From NCBI GenBank assembly GCA_040255925.1, contig JBDZVX010000004.1, positions 1 through 52,228 on the forward strand: a stretch of 52,228 nt of DNA. Direction: 5' to 3'. Source of the DNA: Nitrolancea sp040255925. Lineage in GTDB: Bacteria > Chloroflexota > Chloroflexia > Thermomicrobiales > Thermomicrobiaceae. The translations under genes and the position numbers were made by a program. The notes under the pieces were generated by a model. The model was not told where the DNA came from, made no database searches, and worked only from the letters and a program-made list of their open reading frames with translations. Shown here piece after piece: positions 8,410-16,661 of this stretch (position 1 is the first letter of the stretch; each line of letters opens with the position of its first letter).

Positions 8410-9762
8410 TTAGAGGAACTCCGCCAGCGGGAACGAGCGATGGGCGCGCGGCGGAAGCAGGTAGTTCTGCCGGTGCGTCGTGACCAGGAATTTCGTGAAG
8501 CCCACGTTCTCGTCGGGCAGGTTGTAGCGTTGTTGCAGGTCCACGCTGTCCATCTCCAGGCGCATCTTTTCAAAATGCTGGGCCGAAGGACCGAATCCGA
8601 TGAAATGCACCCCGGCTCGGGGCGTAACGGAGATCGGCTCGTGGGCCGAGAATGAGTACGGGTTCTCGATCGTATCGAAATCCTGGCGTAGGAAGAAGAC
8701 CGTGCCGCGTGGCAGCTTCTGGCCGTACGCGGTGACCGTCTCCTCTTTCAAGCGCGAGAGGAACTGCATCTGCGCGTTGTGACCGACCATGCGGTGCTCG
8801 GCGGCATCCTGATCCCGCTCCTCCTCGAACGTGGATGTCTCGGGAGACTGATCAGGCGAGAGCACTCCCGTGTCATCGGTACGCCGTGGATGGAACATCC
8901 GGAACAGCCGGTCTTCATACCGGTAGGCGTACCACTGCTCGAGGTCGATCGCGATGTGCGACAGATGCATCGCCGTGCCGTGAGCAAAGTAGCTCTCCGG
9001 CGTCTGGTCGGTGTAGCCAGGCAAGGTCTCGAAGCTAGGCAGGTTGCCATCGGCGAGACCGTGTAGGTGGCTGGACGTGAACCCCATGAAAAGCTCGGCC
9101 CCGGCTGGAATCTTCTCGGCGCCAGGGATACCGAACCGTTCGCCCATCAGCTTCGGCATGTTTCGCCCGACGAAGCCGCGCCGGATCGAGGTGATCGTGA
9201 ACAAATCTCCGACGTAGACACCGGTCACTGGGATTCCGTTCAGGAGCTGCTCGCCGGGGTGGAAGAGCGCATCGACGACGTTTTCGAGGTGCTCCCGGAA
9301 GTCGCTCTTGAAGTGGAAGCAGACCTCGTTCTGCTCCAACACGACATCCTCGGGGTCTTTGGGAAACCTGATCGAATCGATGAGCGCCCACTCCCCTTCG
9401 GAATCGGGGAGCACGGACTTCGGCATGTAGTCGTTGGTAATGCTTCGCGGGAGCCGCTTGGTGAAATAGGGCAGCCCATAGGCGATCTGAATGAAGATTC
9501 CACGGGGGGAGACTGGGTATATGCTTTCGATCTCGTCGAGCGCGGCGCTGAGCCGGGCCTGCGCGGCCCGCAGCGTCTGATCGTCACCCGGAGCGAACGC
9601 GCAGTTCACGGTGACCACCGCGTGCCAGAGCGGCGGGACGACCACCGGCACCCCCTGGTGCGACTCCAGGGTTACGCCCGGGAGCTCGTACTGCGTCTTC
9701 GGCAGCTCAAGCGATTCACGCTTCGCGTAGTCAACAACCTTCGCCCAATCGAACCTTTCCAT
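8410..9762 (-). CDS. Dyp-type-peroxidase-like protein (DUF7405-like)
   Basis: The 450-residue protein has no signal peptide. Its layout loosely recalls the two ferredoxin-like domains of dye-decolourising peroxidases: an N-terminal half with VVTVNCAF and GIFIQIAYGLPYF, a middle glycine-rich loop (AELFMGFTSSHLHGLADGNL), and a C-terminal segment FFLRQDFDTIENPYSF followed by GVHFIGFGPSAQHFEKMR, similar to the late Dyp strand that packs against heme. Proximal histidine candidates exist, but the canonical GXXDG motif is not clear, so heme binding is unproven. ATG 9762 is preferred over GTG 9768 because GGAGGGGG then has an 8-9 nt spacer. The neighbouring upstream gene is a small zinc-ribbon protein on the same strand. 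Confidence 0.5.
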   Translation of the reverse strand: MERFDWAKVVDYAKRESLELPKTQYELPGVTLESHQGVPVVVPPLWHAVVTVNCAFAPGDDQTLRAAQARLSAALDEIESIYPVSPRGIFIQIAYGLPYFTKRLPRSITNDYMPKSVLPDSEGEWALIDSIRFPKDPEDVVLEQNEVCFHFKSDFREHLENVVDALFHPGEQLLNGIPVTGVYVGDLFTITSIRRGFVGRNMPKLMGERFGIPGAEKIPAGAELFMGFTSSHLHGLADGNLPSFETLPGYTDQTPESYFAHGTAMHLSHIAIDLEQWYAYRYEDRLFRMFHPRRTDDTGVLSPDQSPETSTFEEERDQDAAEHRMVGHNAQMQFLSRLKEETVTAYGQKLPRGTVFFLRQDFDTIENPYSFSAHEPISVTPRAGVHFIGFGPSAQHFEKMRLEMDSVDLQQRYNLPDENVGFTKFLVTTHRQNYLLPPRAHRSFPLAEFL

Positions 9763-9807
9763 TGACACGTCCCCCTCCAGCTATCGACAACCATCTTCCC
9801 GGTGTGC

Positions 9808-10065
9808 TCAGCTCCGTTTCGCCCAGAAAGGGCGGTCGGGCAGTTCACCAGGAACCGGGACCTGACCGCGAACACGCTCGATCTCGATGGTCTCGTTGCA
9901 TGACGGAAGCGCGCACCGGAAGATGAGCGTGTAGGATTGCGTCTGCTGATTCGTGAAACGAACGGGCTTGCCGAGCTTGGCCCGCAGCACCATCGGAGTC
10001 TTATGTACCGGGCAAACCGGCACTTCGTCGGCCGGCGGCTTTTTCCCAAAGAAGCGCCCCACCAT
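9808..10065 (-). CDS. Small zinc-ribbon protein (85 aa)
   Basis: The short protein carries Cys18-x2-His21 and Cys51-x4-Cys56 (FRCALPSCNETIEIE), a spacing that can bind one zinc ion. The start ATG at 10065 has an AGGAAGG ribosome site, supporting a real gene despite the small size. It lies 45 nt upstream of the Dyp-like gene on the same strand, so the two may be co-transcribed. No function is recognised. Confidence 0.6.
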   Translation of the reverse strand: MVGRFFGKKPPADEVPVCPVHKTPMVLRAKLGKPVRFTNQQTQSYTLIFRCALPSCNETIEIERVRGQVPVPGELPDRPFWAKRS

Positions 10066-10258
10066 CGATTGTCACCTTCCTCTGGTCCATACCGCAAATG
10101 CATGGCGCGCGTAAAGCAACAATGGCGGGACCCCACATCCGTACGAATGCCGGATGATTCCCGCGATGGCCGTGAGTATGCCCCGGAAGAGGGTTGCCCG
10201 CCAACTTTCGCCCGCTGCATGGGAGCGCGGGGCGTTGACCGGGCAACGGGATCGGATC

Positions 10259-10738
10259 TTAGAGCTTGACGCCGGCCCGGATCGTCGCCGCCTGGCGGTC
10301 GCGATAGGCCTGGTAGGCGTCCGCGAACTCGGGCTCGCTCAGCCCGATGATCTGCGCCGAGAGGAACGCCGCGTTCCGCGCTCCCGGCGTGCCGACCGCT
10401 ACCGTCGCCACCGGGACGCCAGCCGGCATCTGGACGATCGCCAGCAAGGCATCCCAGCCCTGAAGATCGGTTGCCGGCAGCGGCACGCCGATCACCGGCA
10501 GTGTCGTCCAGGCCGCGACGACACCGGGCAGGTGAGCCGCGCCTCCCGCCGCCGCGATGATCACCTTCACGCCGCGGTCCCGCGCTCCAGCCGCGAACTG
10601 CTGCACCAGATCCGGCGTCCGGTGAGCCGACATGATGTGCATCTCGTAGTCGAGTCCCAAGTCGTCCAGGACTTTCGTCGTCTGCTCCAGATACGGGAGA
10701 TCACTCTTGCTCCCCATAACAATCCCGACGCGGGCCAT
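10259..10738 (-). CDS. purE: N5-carboxyaminoimidazole ribonucleotide mutase
   Basis: The 159-residue class I PurE moves the carboxyl group of N5-CAIR to C4 in de novo purine synthesis. Hallmarks are GIVMGSKSDLPYLE near the N terminus (substrate phosphate loop), SAHRTPD at residues 37-43 with the catalytic histidine, and the loop AAAGGAAHLPGVVA. Length is typical. The ATG shares its A with the stop codon of the upstream larC (TAATG), so translation is coupled. The usual partner purK is not adjacent. Confidence 0.95.
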   Translation of the reverse strand: MARVGIVMGSKSDLPYLEQTTKVLDDLGLDYEMHIMSAHRTPDLVQQFAAGARDRGVKVIIAAAGGAAHLPGVVAAWTTLPVIGVPLPATDLQGWDALLAIVQMPAGVPVATVAVGTPGARNAAFLSAQIIGLSEPEFADAYQAYRDRQAATIRAGVKL

Positions 10739-11952
10739 TATTCCTCCGCTTCCATTTTTCGCCCCACATAGGCTTCAGCAATCCGGACCACCTCACCATA
10801 AATGAGCCGGATCGGGATGCCGGTCTCCCGATGAATCGCCAGGCAATCGGAATATTCGGGTACCGCCTCCAGCACCCGGCCCCGCCAGATTTTAAGCTTT
10901 ACCCGCACGTCGCCCCAGCGAGTCACTACTTCCTCAACGCACCGTCCCGCCTTGGTACGGTCGAGCGGCATAGTACGGAGACCAAGCGTCGTCGAATGCT
11001 GCATCAACACATGCTCGATCTCGCGCCGCAAGGGCGGTTCACAAATCACGCTGACCTTGGTCGCGGGCCGGCCACGCTTCATGATGATCGGCGTCAGGTA
11101 GACATCCAACGCACCGGCATCGAAGAGCCGCTCGAACAGCGGCTCGTAGAACTCCGGATTCATATCATCGATGTTCGTCTCGATCAACAGATCGGACGGC
11201 CCGCCGCCCAGAGGCTCCGCCGGCTGGTCCTCGATCAGCTCGCCGACCCAGAGCCGCAGCGCGTTCGGCCAGGGAAGTTGCCGCTGGCCAAAACCGTAGC
11301 CGACCGCGGTCATCCGCATGGCGGGCCGTTCGAAGCGGGCCAGGCGGGTGATCAGCGCCGCGCCGGTCGGCGTCAGGATCTCCGACTCGACATCGAGCTG
11401 TCGCGTGGGCGCACCGGCATTCGCGATCAGCGCGGCGGTCGCCGGGGCCGGAACCGGCAGCGTGCCGTGCTGAGTCTCGACAAAGCCGTGGCCGAGGCTG
11501 AGCGGGCCGGAGTAGACCGCGTCCACCCCGAGAAGTTCAAGCCCGGCGGATGCCGAGACGATATCCACGATCGAGTCCACCGCGCCAACCTCGTGGAAAT
11601 GCACCTCATCCGGGCTCGACCCATGAACGCGCGCTTCGGCGCCGGCCAGCGCCGCGAACACCGCGATCGCCCGCCGCCGGACCGGCTCGGCCAGTTCAGA
11701 GCGCTCGATCAGCGCCCGGATATCGCGCCAGTTCCGGCTGGCATGACGCACCGCCGGATCGAGTGCCATCTTGACCTCGGTGCCGGTTATGCCCTGCCGC
11801 TCGATCCGCTCGGCCTGGAGATGATAGCCACGCAGGTCTAGCCCGGCGAGGGCCGCCCGAAGCGCATCGACCGAGACTCCGGCGTCGATCAGCGCGCCAA
11901 GGATCATATCGCCGCTGGCACCCGAAAACGGATCAAAATAGGCGACCCGCAT
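10738..11952 (-). CDS. larC: Nickel-pincer cofactor biosynthesis protein LarC
   Basis: The 404-residue protein starts MRVAYFDPFSGASGDM, the hallmark of LarC, the CTP-dependent cyclometallase that inserts nickel into pyridinium-3,5-bisthiocarboxylate mononucleotide. VHFHEVGAVDSIVDI near residue 115 and the middle IETNIDDMNPE segment are also family signatures. The open frame extends 16 codons further upstream, but ATG 11952 matches the family start and has AAGGGAA upstream. LarB and LarE, which make the cofactor precursor, are not in the window. The gene overlaps purE by one base. LarB contains a PurE-like domain, which makes this coupling with a genuine PurE notable. Confidence 0.93.
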   Translation of the reverse strand: MRVAYFDPFSGASGDMILGALIDAGVSVDALRAALAGLDLRGYHLQAERIERQGITGTEVKMALDPAVRHASRNWRDIRALIERSELAEPVRRRAIAVFAALAGAEARVHGSSPDEVHFHEVGAVDSIVDIVSASAGLELLGVDAVYSGPLSLGHGFVETQHGTLPVPAPATAALIANAGAPTRQLDVESEILTPTGAALITRLARFERPAMRMTAVGYGFGQRQLPWPNALRLWVGELIEDQPAEPLGGGPSDLLIETNIDDMNPEFYEPLFERLFDAGALDVYLTPIIMKRGRPATKVSVICEPPLRREIEHVLMQHSTTLGLRTMPLDRTKAGRCVEEVVTRWGDVRVKLKIWRGRVLEAVPEYSDCLAIHRETGIPIRLIYGEVVRIAEAYVGRKMEAEE

Positions 11953-12175
11953 AGAGACGATGTTCCCTTTCCGCACCGGCTTCCAGCTCAGCACTGCCAA
12001 CCCACGAGCCAGGCCCGCAACCGGCGCCCCAGCGCGGTGCCGATTAGATCATACCGCTACGGGCGCGTCGCACCCACACGCGGCAATCAATTCAGGTTGC
12101 GGCCGGGGGGACACTGAATGGAGCCTATGGCGAATTTCAGCCGTCGTGCTACCTGATCCGGCATTCCTCTCGTAC

Positions 12176-12204
12176 TTGACAGCCGGTGTATTTCCTCATA
12201 GTAT
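12176..12204 (+). promoter_or_regulatory. Sigma70-type promoter of the metal-chelate importer operon
   Basis: A perfect -35 box TTGACA (12176-12181) is followed after 17 bp by TAGTAT (12199-12204); TATAAT at 12202-12207 offers an overlapping -10 with 20-bp spacing. It points toward the importer genes and would start transcription about 320 nt before the first start codon. Confidence 0.6.
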
Positions 12205-12212
12205 AATCCCGA

Positions 12213-12421
12213 GTCACTTGGTCGGATATGAGTGGGGAGGTTACCCAAAAAGCGAGAGGAGCACATAACGTAGGAAGTGCATGTGACCAGATTATGAGGG
12301 AGCTGGTGTTACCAGCTCCCTGACGCACGACATCAACGACGGAACAGAGTCAGTGGTTCGCGGCAACGAGCCACTGGTCCGGCGGCGTCCATTTCTGATG
12401 GACGCGTACCCGCCGCTGCGT
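12213..12421 (+). promoter_or_regulatory. Highly structured 5' leader, candidate cis-regulatory RNA of unknown class
   Basis: The 5' leader contains a series of hairpins. GTCAC 12213-12217 can pair with GTGAC 12284-12288, closing a domain that contains CACAT/ATGTG (12262-12266 with 12281-12285). Then follow an 11-bp perfect hairpin (12297-12307 with 12311-12321), a 10-bp hairpin with one G-T pair and loop CGGCAA (12351-12360 with 12367-12376), and an 8-bp perfect hairpin (12385-12392 with 12398-12405) flanked by GGCG/CGCC. None ends in a U run. It does not match the cobalamin, TPP, SAM or purine riboswitch consensus sequences I know. The remaining 12422-12526 holds the ribosome site AAGGAG at 12516-12521 and nothing else I recognise. 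Confidence 0.5.
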
Positions 12422-12526
12422 CTTCCCCAGTATAGCACGAGCCTCCCAGTCAGATGACGCGGCATGCAGGCGGGATTGCAACACAAGAACATCCAACCTT
12501 GATTCGACGCGCACGAAGGAGATTGT

Positions 12527-13768
12527 TTGCTATTCCGTAAACAAACACTGAAAAGCACAAGCATGGGAGAAATGATGTTCGGCAATTCGGCCATACGCGG
12601 CAAATTCGTTCTTGGACTGCTCCTCGTAGGCGCATGCCTTCTCGTCCTTGGCTGTGGGCAGGGCGGCACGGCCGCGACTTCCATAGCACCCAGCCCGACG
12701 ACCAACGCGCCAAGCCCTGCAACGGAACTGACTGTAACCGACGTGGTCGGCCGGGAGGTAACGGTGAAGGCGCCCGTGGAGCGTATGATCCTCGGCGAAG
12801 GCCGCCAGCTCTATATCACCGCCATGCTGGACCCCGAGAATCCATTCCAGCGTGTGGTCGCGTGGCGAGATGACTTGATCAAGAACGACCCCGGCGCCTA
12901 CGAAAAGTACAAGGAAAAGTTCCCGGCGGCGGCCAACATCCCGACGATGGGCAATCCGGGAAGCGGCGAGTTCAGTGTGGAACAAGCCATCTCGCTCAAG
13001 CCCGATGTCGTCCTCCTGAACCAGGATGCCTATACGGGCGCCCAGGATTCTGGGCTGATCGACCAGCTTGCCCAGGCGGGAATCCCCACCGTCGTCATTG
13101 ACTTTCGGGAGAAGCCGCTGGAGAACACGGTCCCCAGCACCCTGCTCATGGGCAAGCTGATGGGCAAGGAAGACCGGGCGCAGAAGTTCGTTGATTTTTA
13201 TCTCCAGCAGCTCAACGAGGTTTACTCCCGGGTCGACAAGATCACCAAGCCAAAACCCACCGTCTTCATCGATCGGGCATCGGGCTATACCGATTGTTGT
13301 GGGACGTTTGGGCGGGCGAATCTCGGACTCCTGATCGAACGGGCTGGTGGCAACAATATCGGATCCGATCTCATCCCAGGGTGGTCAGGCAACCTCAACC
13401 CGGAGGAAATCGTATCCGCTGACCCGGATGTGATCATCGCAACCGGCGCCAACTGGAGCGCCGCCCTCCCCGATGGCTATATCGAACTCGGATACACGAC
13501 GGCACCAGAAACGGCCCAGGCAGATCTCCAGCAACTCGTCGAGAATCGCAACTGGGGAATGCTCAAATCGGTCCAGAACAAGCGCTTCCACGGCATTTGG
13601 CACCAGTTCTACAACTCGCCCTACCATTTCGTGGCCCTCCAACAGTTCGCCAAGTGGCTCTACCCAGAGGAATTCCAGGATATCGATCCTGCCGCGAACT
13701 TCGCCGCGTTCCACAAGGAGTTCCTACCGATCGACTATAGCGGCACGTTTTGGGCCGATTTGAACTGA
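12527..13768 (+). CDS. Metal-chelate ABC transporter substrate-binding lipoprotein
   Basis: The 413-residue protein has a basic N terminus, a hydrophobic stretch (FVLGLLLVGACLLVLGC) and a lipobox ending VLGC, so it is a membrane-anchored lipoprotein. The mature part starts with TDVVGREVTVKAPVERMIL, the typical opening of the BtuF/FhuD (type III) binding-protein fold, and contains GRANLGLLIERAGGNNIGSD and NPEEIVSADPDVIIATG. It captures a chelated metal, probably an iron-siderophore; cobalamin is possible. TTG 12527 is chosen because AAGGAG lies 5 nt upstream; ATG 12563 or 12575 would remove up to 16 residues without touching the lipobox. The permease and ATPase genes follow. Confidence 0.9.
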   Translation: MLFRKQTLKSTSMGEMMFGNSAIRGKFVLGLLLVGACLLVLGCGQGGTAATSIAPSPTTNAPSPATELTVTDVVGREVTVKAPVERMILGEGRQLYITAMLDPENPFQRVVAWRDDLIKNDPGAYEKYKEKFPAAANIPTMGNPGSGEFSVEQAISLKPDVVLLNQDAYTGAQDSGLIDQLAQAGIPTVVIDFREKPLENTVPSTLLMGKLMGKEDRAQKFVDFYLQQLNEVYSRVDKITKPKPTVFIDRASGYTDCCGTFGRANLGLLIERAGGNNIGSDLIPGWSGNLNPEEIVSADPDVIIATGANWSAALPDGYIELGYTTAPETAQADLQQLVENRNWGMLKSVQNKRFHGIWHQFYNSPYHFVALQQFAKWLYPEEFQDIDPAANFAAFHKEFLPIDYSGTFWADLN

Positions 13769-13790
13769 GCGCTGGCGATCCATCAAACAG

Positions 13791-13825
13791 TACGCAAGGC
13801 GGTAATCCCCGTACCGCCTTGCGTA
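13791..13825 (+). terminator. 14-bp perfect hairpin between binding-protein and permease genes
   Basis: TACGCAAGGCGGTA (13791-13804) and TACCGCCTTGCGTA (13812-13825) form a perfect 14-bp stem with a 7-nt loop, 22 nt after the lipoprotein stop. There is no U run, so it is more likely a partial terminator or an mRNA-stabilising 3' end that lets the binding protein be made in excess over the membrane components. Confidence 0.7.
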
Positions 13826-13875
13826 TACCGGCGCGGATGAATCAGAACGCAAGCGGAGATCTGGAGTTCGCAGAG

Positions 13876-14961
13876 ATGGCAACGCCGACCGTAACTCATC
13901 TGACCGACCGAGCCGTGAGCGTGGCCCAGGCACGTTCCGTCTACGGGCGCATAACCCGCCGGAAGACCTTCATGCTGGTTGCGCTCGCGCTGACGCTTCT
14001 CGTTACGCTGACACTTGATATCGCGATTGGACCGGCAGACCTTTCCGTGATGGATGTCCTGACCGCGATTGTCGCGCCAAACTCCATCAGCGCGGCGAAT
14101 CAGGTCATCATGTGGGATATCCGCATGCCGATGGCGCTGATGGCCGCCGTGGTCGGTGCCTCGCTCGCGGTGGCCGGTGCGGAGATGCAGACGATCCTCA
14201 ACAATCCCCTGGCTAGTCCATTCACGCTCGGTGTATCGGCTGCCGCCGGGTTCGGAGCCGCGCTGGCCATCGTCGTGGGCGTCAGCGTCATCCCCTTCGC
14301 CGGGGAGTTCCTGATCGCGGCGAACGCCTTTGTCTTTGCGATGGGCGCTTCCGCGTTCATCTATTTTGCAAGCAGAATGAGAGGTGTATCGACTGAGACG
14401 ATGGTCCTGCTCGGCATCGCCCTGGTTTTTCTGTTCAGCTCACTCCTGGCCGCGCTCCAGTACATCGCATCCGAGCAAGCATTGCAGCAAGTCATCTTCT
14501 GGTCATTGGGGAGCCTTGCGAAGGCTTCCTGGACCAAGATTGGTATCTCAACCGGGGTTCTGCTCTTAACCATTCCCCTCTTCCTCACCAATGTCTGGAA
14601 GCTGACCGCGCTACGGCTTGGCGATGAGAAGTCGAAAAGCTTGGGAATCCACGTTGAACGGTTGCGCCTCAACGTGCTAATCGCCGTCTCCCTCCTGGCC
14701 GCGGCGGCCGTCTCATTCGTCGGGACGATTGGCTTCGTCGGCCTGGTCGGGCCACACATCGCGAGAATGCTGGTTGGCGAAGACCAGCGCTATTTCCTGC
14801 CGACATCGGCGATGGCTGGCGCCATCATGCTCTCGGCTACATCGATCATCAGCAAGTCAATTATCCCCGGCGCGCTCATCCCAATTGGGATCATCAGTTC
14901 TCTGATAGGGGTCCCGTTTTTTCTCAGTCTGATCCTCACGAAAAGGAGGCAACTCTGGTGA
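13876..14961 (+). CDS. Metal-chelate ABC transporter permease (FecCD family)
   Basis: The 361-residue protein is a FecCD/BtuC-type permease with about 10 helices. Family marks are IRMPMALMAAVVGASLAVAG followed by AEMQTILNNPLASPFTLGVS near the N-terminal third, and the cytoplasmic coupling segment VGTIGFVGLVGPHIARMLVG near residue 280. The frame is open from 13750, but that region contains the 14-bp hairpin; ATG 13876 has GGAG nine bases upstream and gives a normal N terminus. ATG 13837 is the alternative. The stop overlaps the start of the ATPase gene. Confidence 0.93.
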   Translation: MATPTVTHLTDRAVSVAQARSVYGRITRRKTFMLVALALTLLVTLTLDIAIGPADLSVMDVLTAIVAPNSISAANQVIMWDIRMPMALMAAVVGASLAVAGAEMQTILNNPLASPFTLGVSAAAGFGAALAIVVGVSVIPFAGEFLIAANAFVFAMGASAFIYFASRMRGVSTETMVLLGIALVFLFSSLLAALQYIASEQALQQVIFWSLGSLAKASWTKIGISTGVLLLTIPLFLTNVWKLTALRLGDEKSKSLGIHVERLRLNVLIAVSLLAAAAVSFVGTIGFVGLVGPHIARMLVGEDQRYFLPTSAMAGAIMLSATSIISKSIIPGALIPIGIISSLIGVPFFLSLILTKRRQLW

Positions 14962-15779
14962 TGCATCTTTCGGTAGAAAATCTGAGGTTCGGCTACGGCT
15001 CCAAACCGATCCTCAAGGGTGTGCGGATCGACGGAATCGGAGCAGGGGAGGTTGCGGCGATCATCGGCCCGAACGCCGCCGGAAAATCCACGCTGTTCAA
15101 GTGTCTCGCGGGAATCCTTAAGGGTACCGGAAATATCTTCTACGACGGAAGACCGATCGAAGCGTTTCGGCGAGAGGAGATCACGAAACACGTGACTTAC
15201 CTCCCGCAGGAGGGGGCATCCAACGCGGTGCTCACGGTCTTCGAAGCCATACTCCTTGCGCGGCAGTTCTCGGTGTCCTGGCAGGTCAGCGATGAAGACC
15301 TGGTCACGGTCAGCGAGACGATGGAGGCACTGGAGATTGGGGACCTCGCGCTCCGGTACCTCAACGAGCTTAGCGGCGGACAGCGGCAAATGGTCTCAAT
15401 CGCGCAAGCGCTGGTTCGGAACCCAGATGTCCTGCTCATGGATGAACCGACCAACAGCCTGGATCTCCAGCGGCAACTGGAGGTCCTCAGCATCGTGAGG
15501 AAGGCTACCAAGGCTAAAGGGATTACCACGCTCATCGCCCTCCACGACCTCAATCTGGCCAGCCGATACGCCGATCAGTTCGTCGTCATGAGCGATGGGA
15601 TGGTCTATGCCTCGGGACGGGCCGAGGCCGTGCTGACTCCCCAGATGCTGGAGGACATTTACGGGGTCCATGCCGAGGTATCCATCGATTCCCACGGCCA
15701 GACCGTGGTCACGCCCATGTGCTCCGCCAGGAACAGGCTGGCGAACCATCGATCAGAATACGTGCAGCTGGCAGTCTGA
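14958..15779 (+). CDS. Metal-chelate ABC transporter ATP-binding protein
   Basis: The 273-residue ATPase energises import with the preceding permease. Walker A is GPNAAGKST (residues 37-45), the signature is LSGGQRQ (138-144), Walker B is VLLMDEPT (158-165), and the H-loop is ALHDLNLA. The end of the protein has the FepC/FhuC-type tail (EDIYGVHAEVSID). A strong AAAAGGAGG site lies at 14941-14949; GTG 14958 and ATG 14961 are both possible starts, and the first overlaps the permease stop by 4 nt. Confidence 0.95.
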   Translation: MMHLSVENLRFGYGSKPILKGVRIDGIGAGEVAAIIGPNAAGKSTLFKCLAGILKGTGNIFYDGRPIEAFRREEITKHVTYLPQEGASNAVLTVFEAILLARQFSVSWQVSDEDLVTVSETMEALEIGDLALRYLNELSGGQRQMVSIAQALVRNPDVLLMDEPTNSLDLQRQLEVLSIVRKATKAKGITTLIALHDLNLASRYADQFVVMSDGMVYASGRAEAVLTPQMLEDIYGVHAEVSIDSHGQTVVTPMCSARNRLANHRSEYVQLAV

Positions 15780-15826
15780 TTCCAACGATCGGAATAGCAC
15801 TTCAACGGTGAAGGGGAGTTGATTCG

Positions 15827-16501
15827 ATGAATGCAGTGGAACAGGCCAACGTGGATGTGAAGCAGGCCGTCAAACAGCATTGGGGGAACAGAGCAGCCGA
15901 GTTTGACGCAAAACCCAATCACGGCCTCCATAGCGAAACGCAGCACCGGGCCTGGCTCGACGTCTTGTACCGGTTGACGGGCGCATTGACCATCCGAGCG
16001 CTCGATATCGGCTGTGGGACCGGGTTCCTTTCCCTCTTGCTCGCGGAGCTCGGCCATACCGTTACGGGAGTCGATATCGCTCCGGAGATGCTGGAACTCG
16101 CCCGCCAGAAAGCCGCACAGAGTGGACTGCATGCGGAGTTCCGGCTGGGTGACGCCGAGGAATTAGAAGACGCTGACGACTCCTACGATCTGATCGTGGC
16201 CCGGCATCTGATCTGGACGTTGCCCAATCCTGCTCAGGCAGTCCATGAATGGCAGCGAGTACTGAAACCAAGTGGCCGGCTGGCACTAGTCGAAGGCAAC
16301 TGGGGAATCCCCACGACGATCAGCGAGTATGAGGAGATTCGTTCCCGGCTCCCGTTCTATGGTGGCCTACCGAGCCAGCAATTGACGCAGTTCTTGCAAG
16401 CCGAGGGGCTCCGGAATGTTGTGGTTCAGCCGCTGATGGACGCGACACTCTGGGGCGAGGAGCCACAGCGCCCACGATACGTCGTGATTGCTGAAGCCTA
16501 G
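15827..16501 (+). CDS. Class I SAM-dependent methyltransferase linked to the metal importer
   Basis: The 224-residue protein has the methyltransferase_11/UbiE-like layout: motif I ALDIGCGTGFLSLLLAELGH near residues 58-77, acidic VTGVDIAPEMLELA, and motif GRLALVEG. ATG 15827 follows AAGGGGAG. It lies 47 nt after the ATPase gene in the same direction and before a strong hairpin, so it closes the importer operon. Its placement suggests that it modifies a chelator or metallophore, or processes the imported ligand. That is inferred only from position. Confidence 0.85.
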   Translation: MNAVEQANVDVKQAVKQHWGNRAAEFDAKPNHGLHSETQHRAWLDVLYRLTGALTIRALDIGCGTGFLSLLLAELGHTVTGVDIAPEMLELARQKAAQSGLHAEFRLGDAEELEDADDSYDLIVARHLIWTLPNPAQAVHEWQRVLKPSGRLALVEGNWGIPTTISEYEEIRSRLPFYGGLPSQQLTQFLQAEGLRNVVVQPLMDATLWGEEPQRPRYVVIAEA

Positions 16502-16535
16502 CCTGATTCCAGCATCGACAACGCATTTTCTTGGA

Positions 16536-16566
16536 CGTGGCAAACAGCGGGAAGGTGTTTGCCACG
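16536..16566 (+). terminator. Hairpin terminator-like structure after the importer operon
   Basis: CGTGGCAAACA (16536-16546) pairs perfectly with TGTTTGCCACG (16556-16566), an 11-bp stem with a 9-nt loop, 35 nt after the methyltransferase stop. It has no U run. Confidence 0.65.
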
Positions 16567-16661
16567 CCCGGTGAACCACCCAGGCGAGACTTCTACACGC
16601 AGTCCCATCCGGTCACTATCCGATAATGATCGCGGATTCCCAAGCAGAAGGACACTAAGGG

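Noticed and set aside
10259..10738. purE as a divergent LarB
   Set aside because: The protein has the class I PurE motifs (SAHRTPD, AAAGGAAHLPG) and PurE length; LarB is longer and differs in these loops.
12176..12526. A cobalamin riboswitch before the BtuF/FhuD-like gene
   Set aside because: The B12-box elements (GCCACTG-type core and the GAAGNCAGG region) are absent, so the leader is reported as structured but unclassified.
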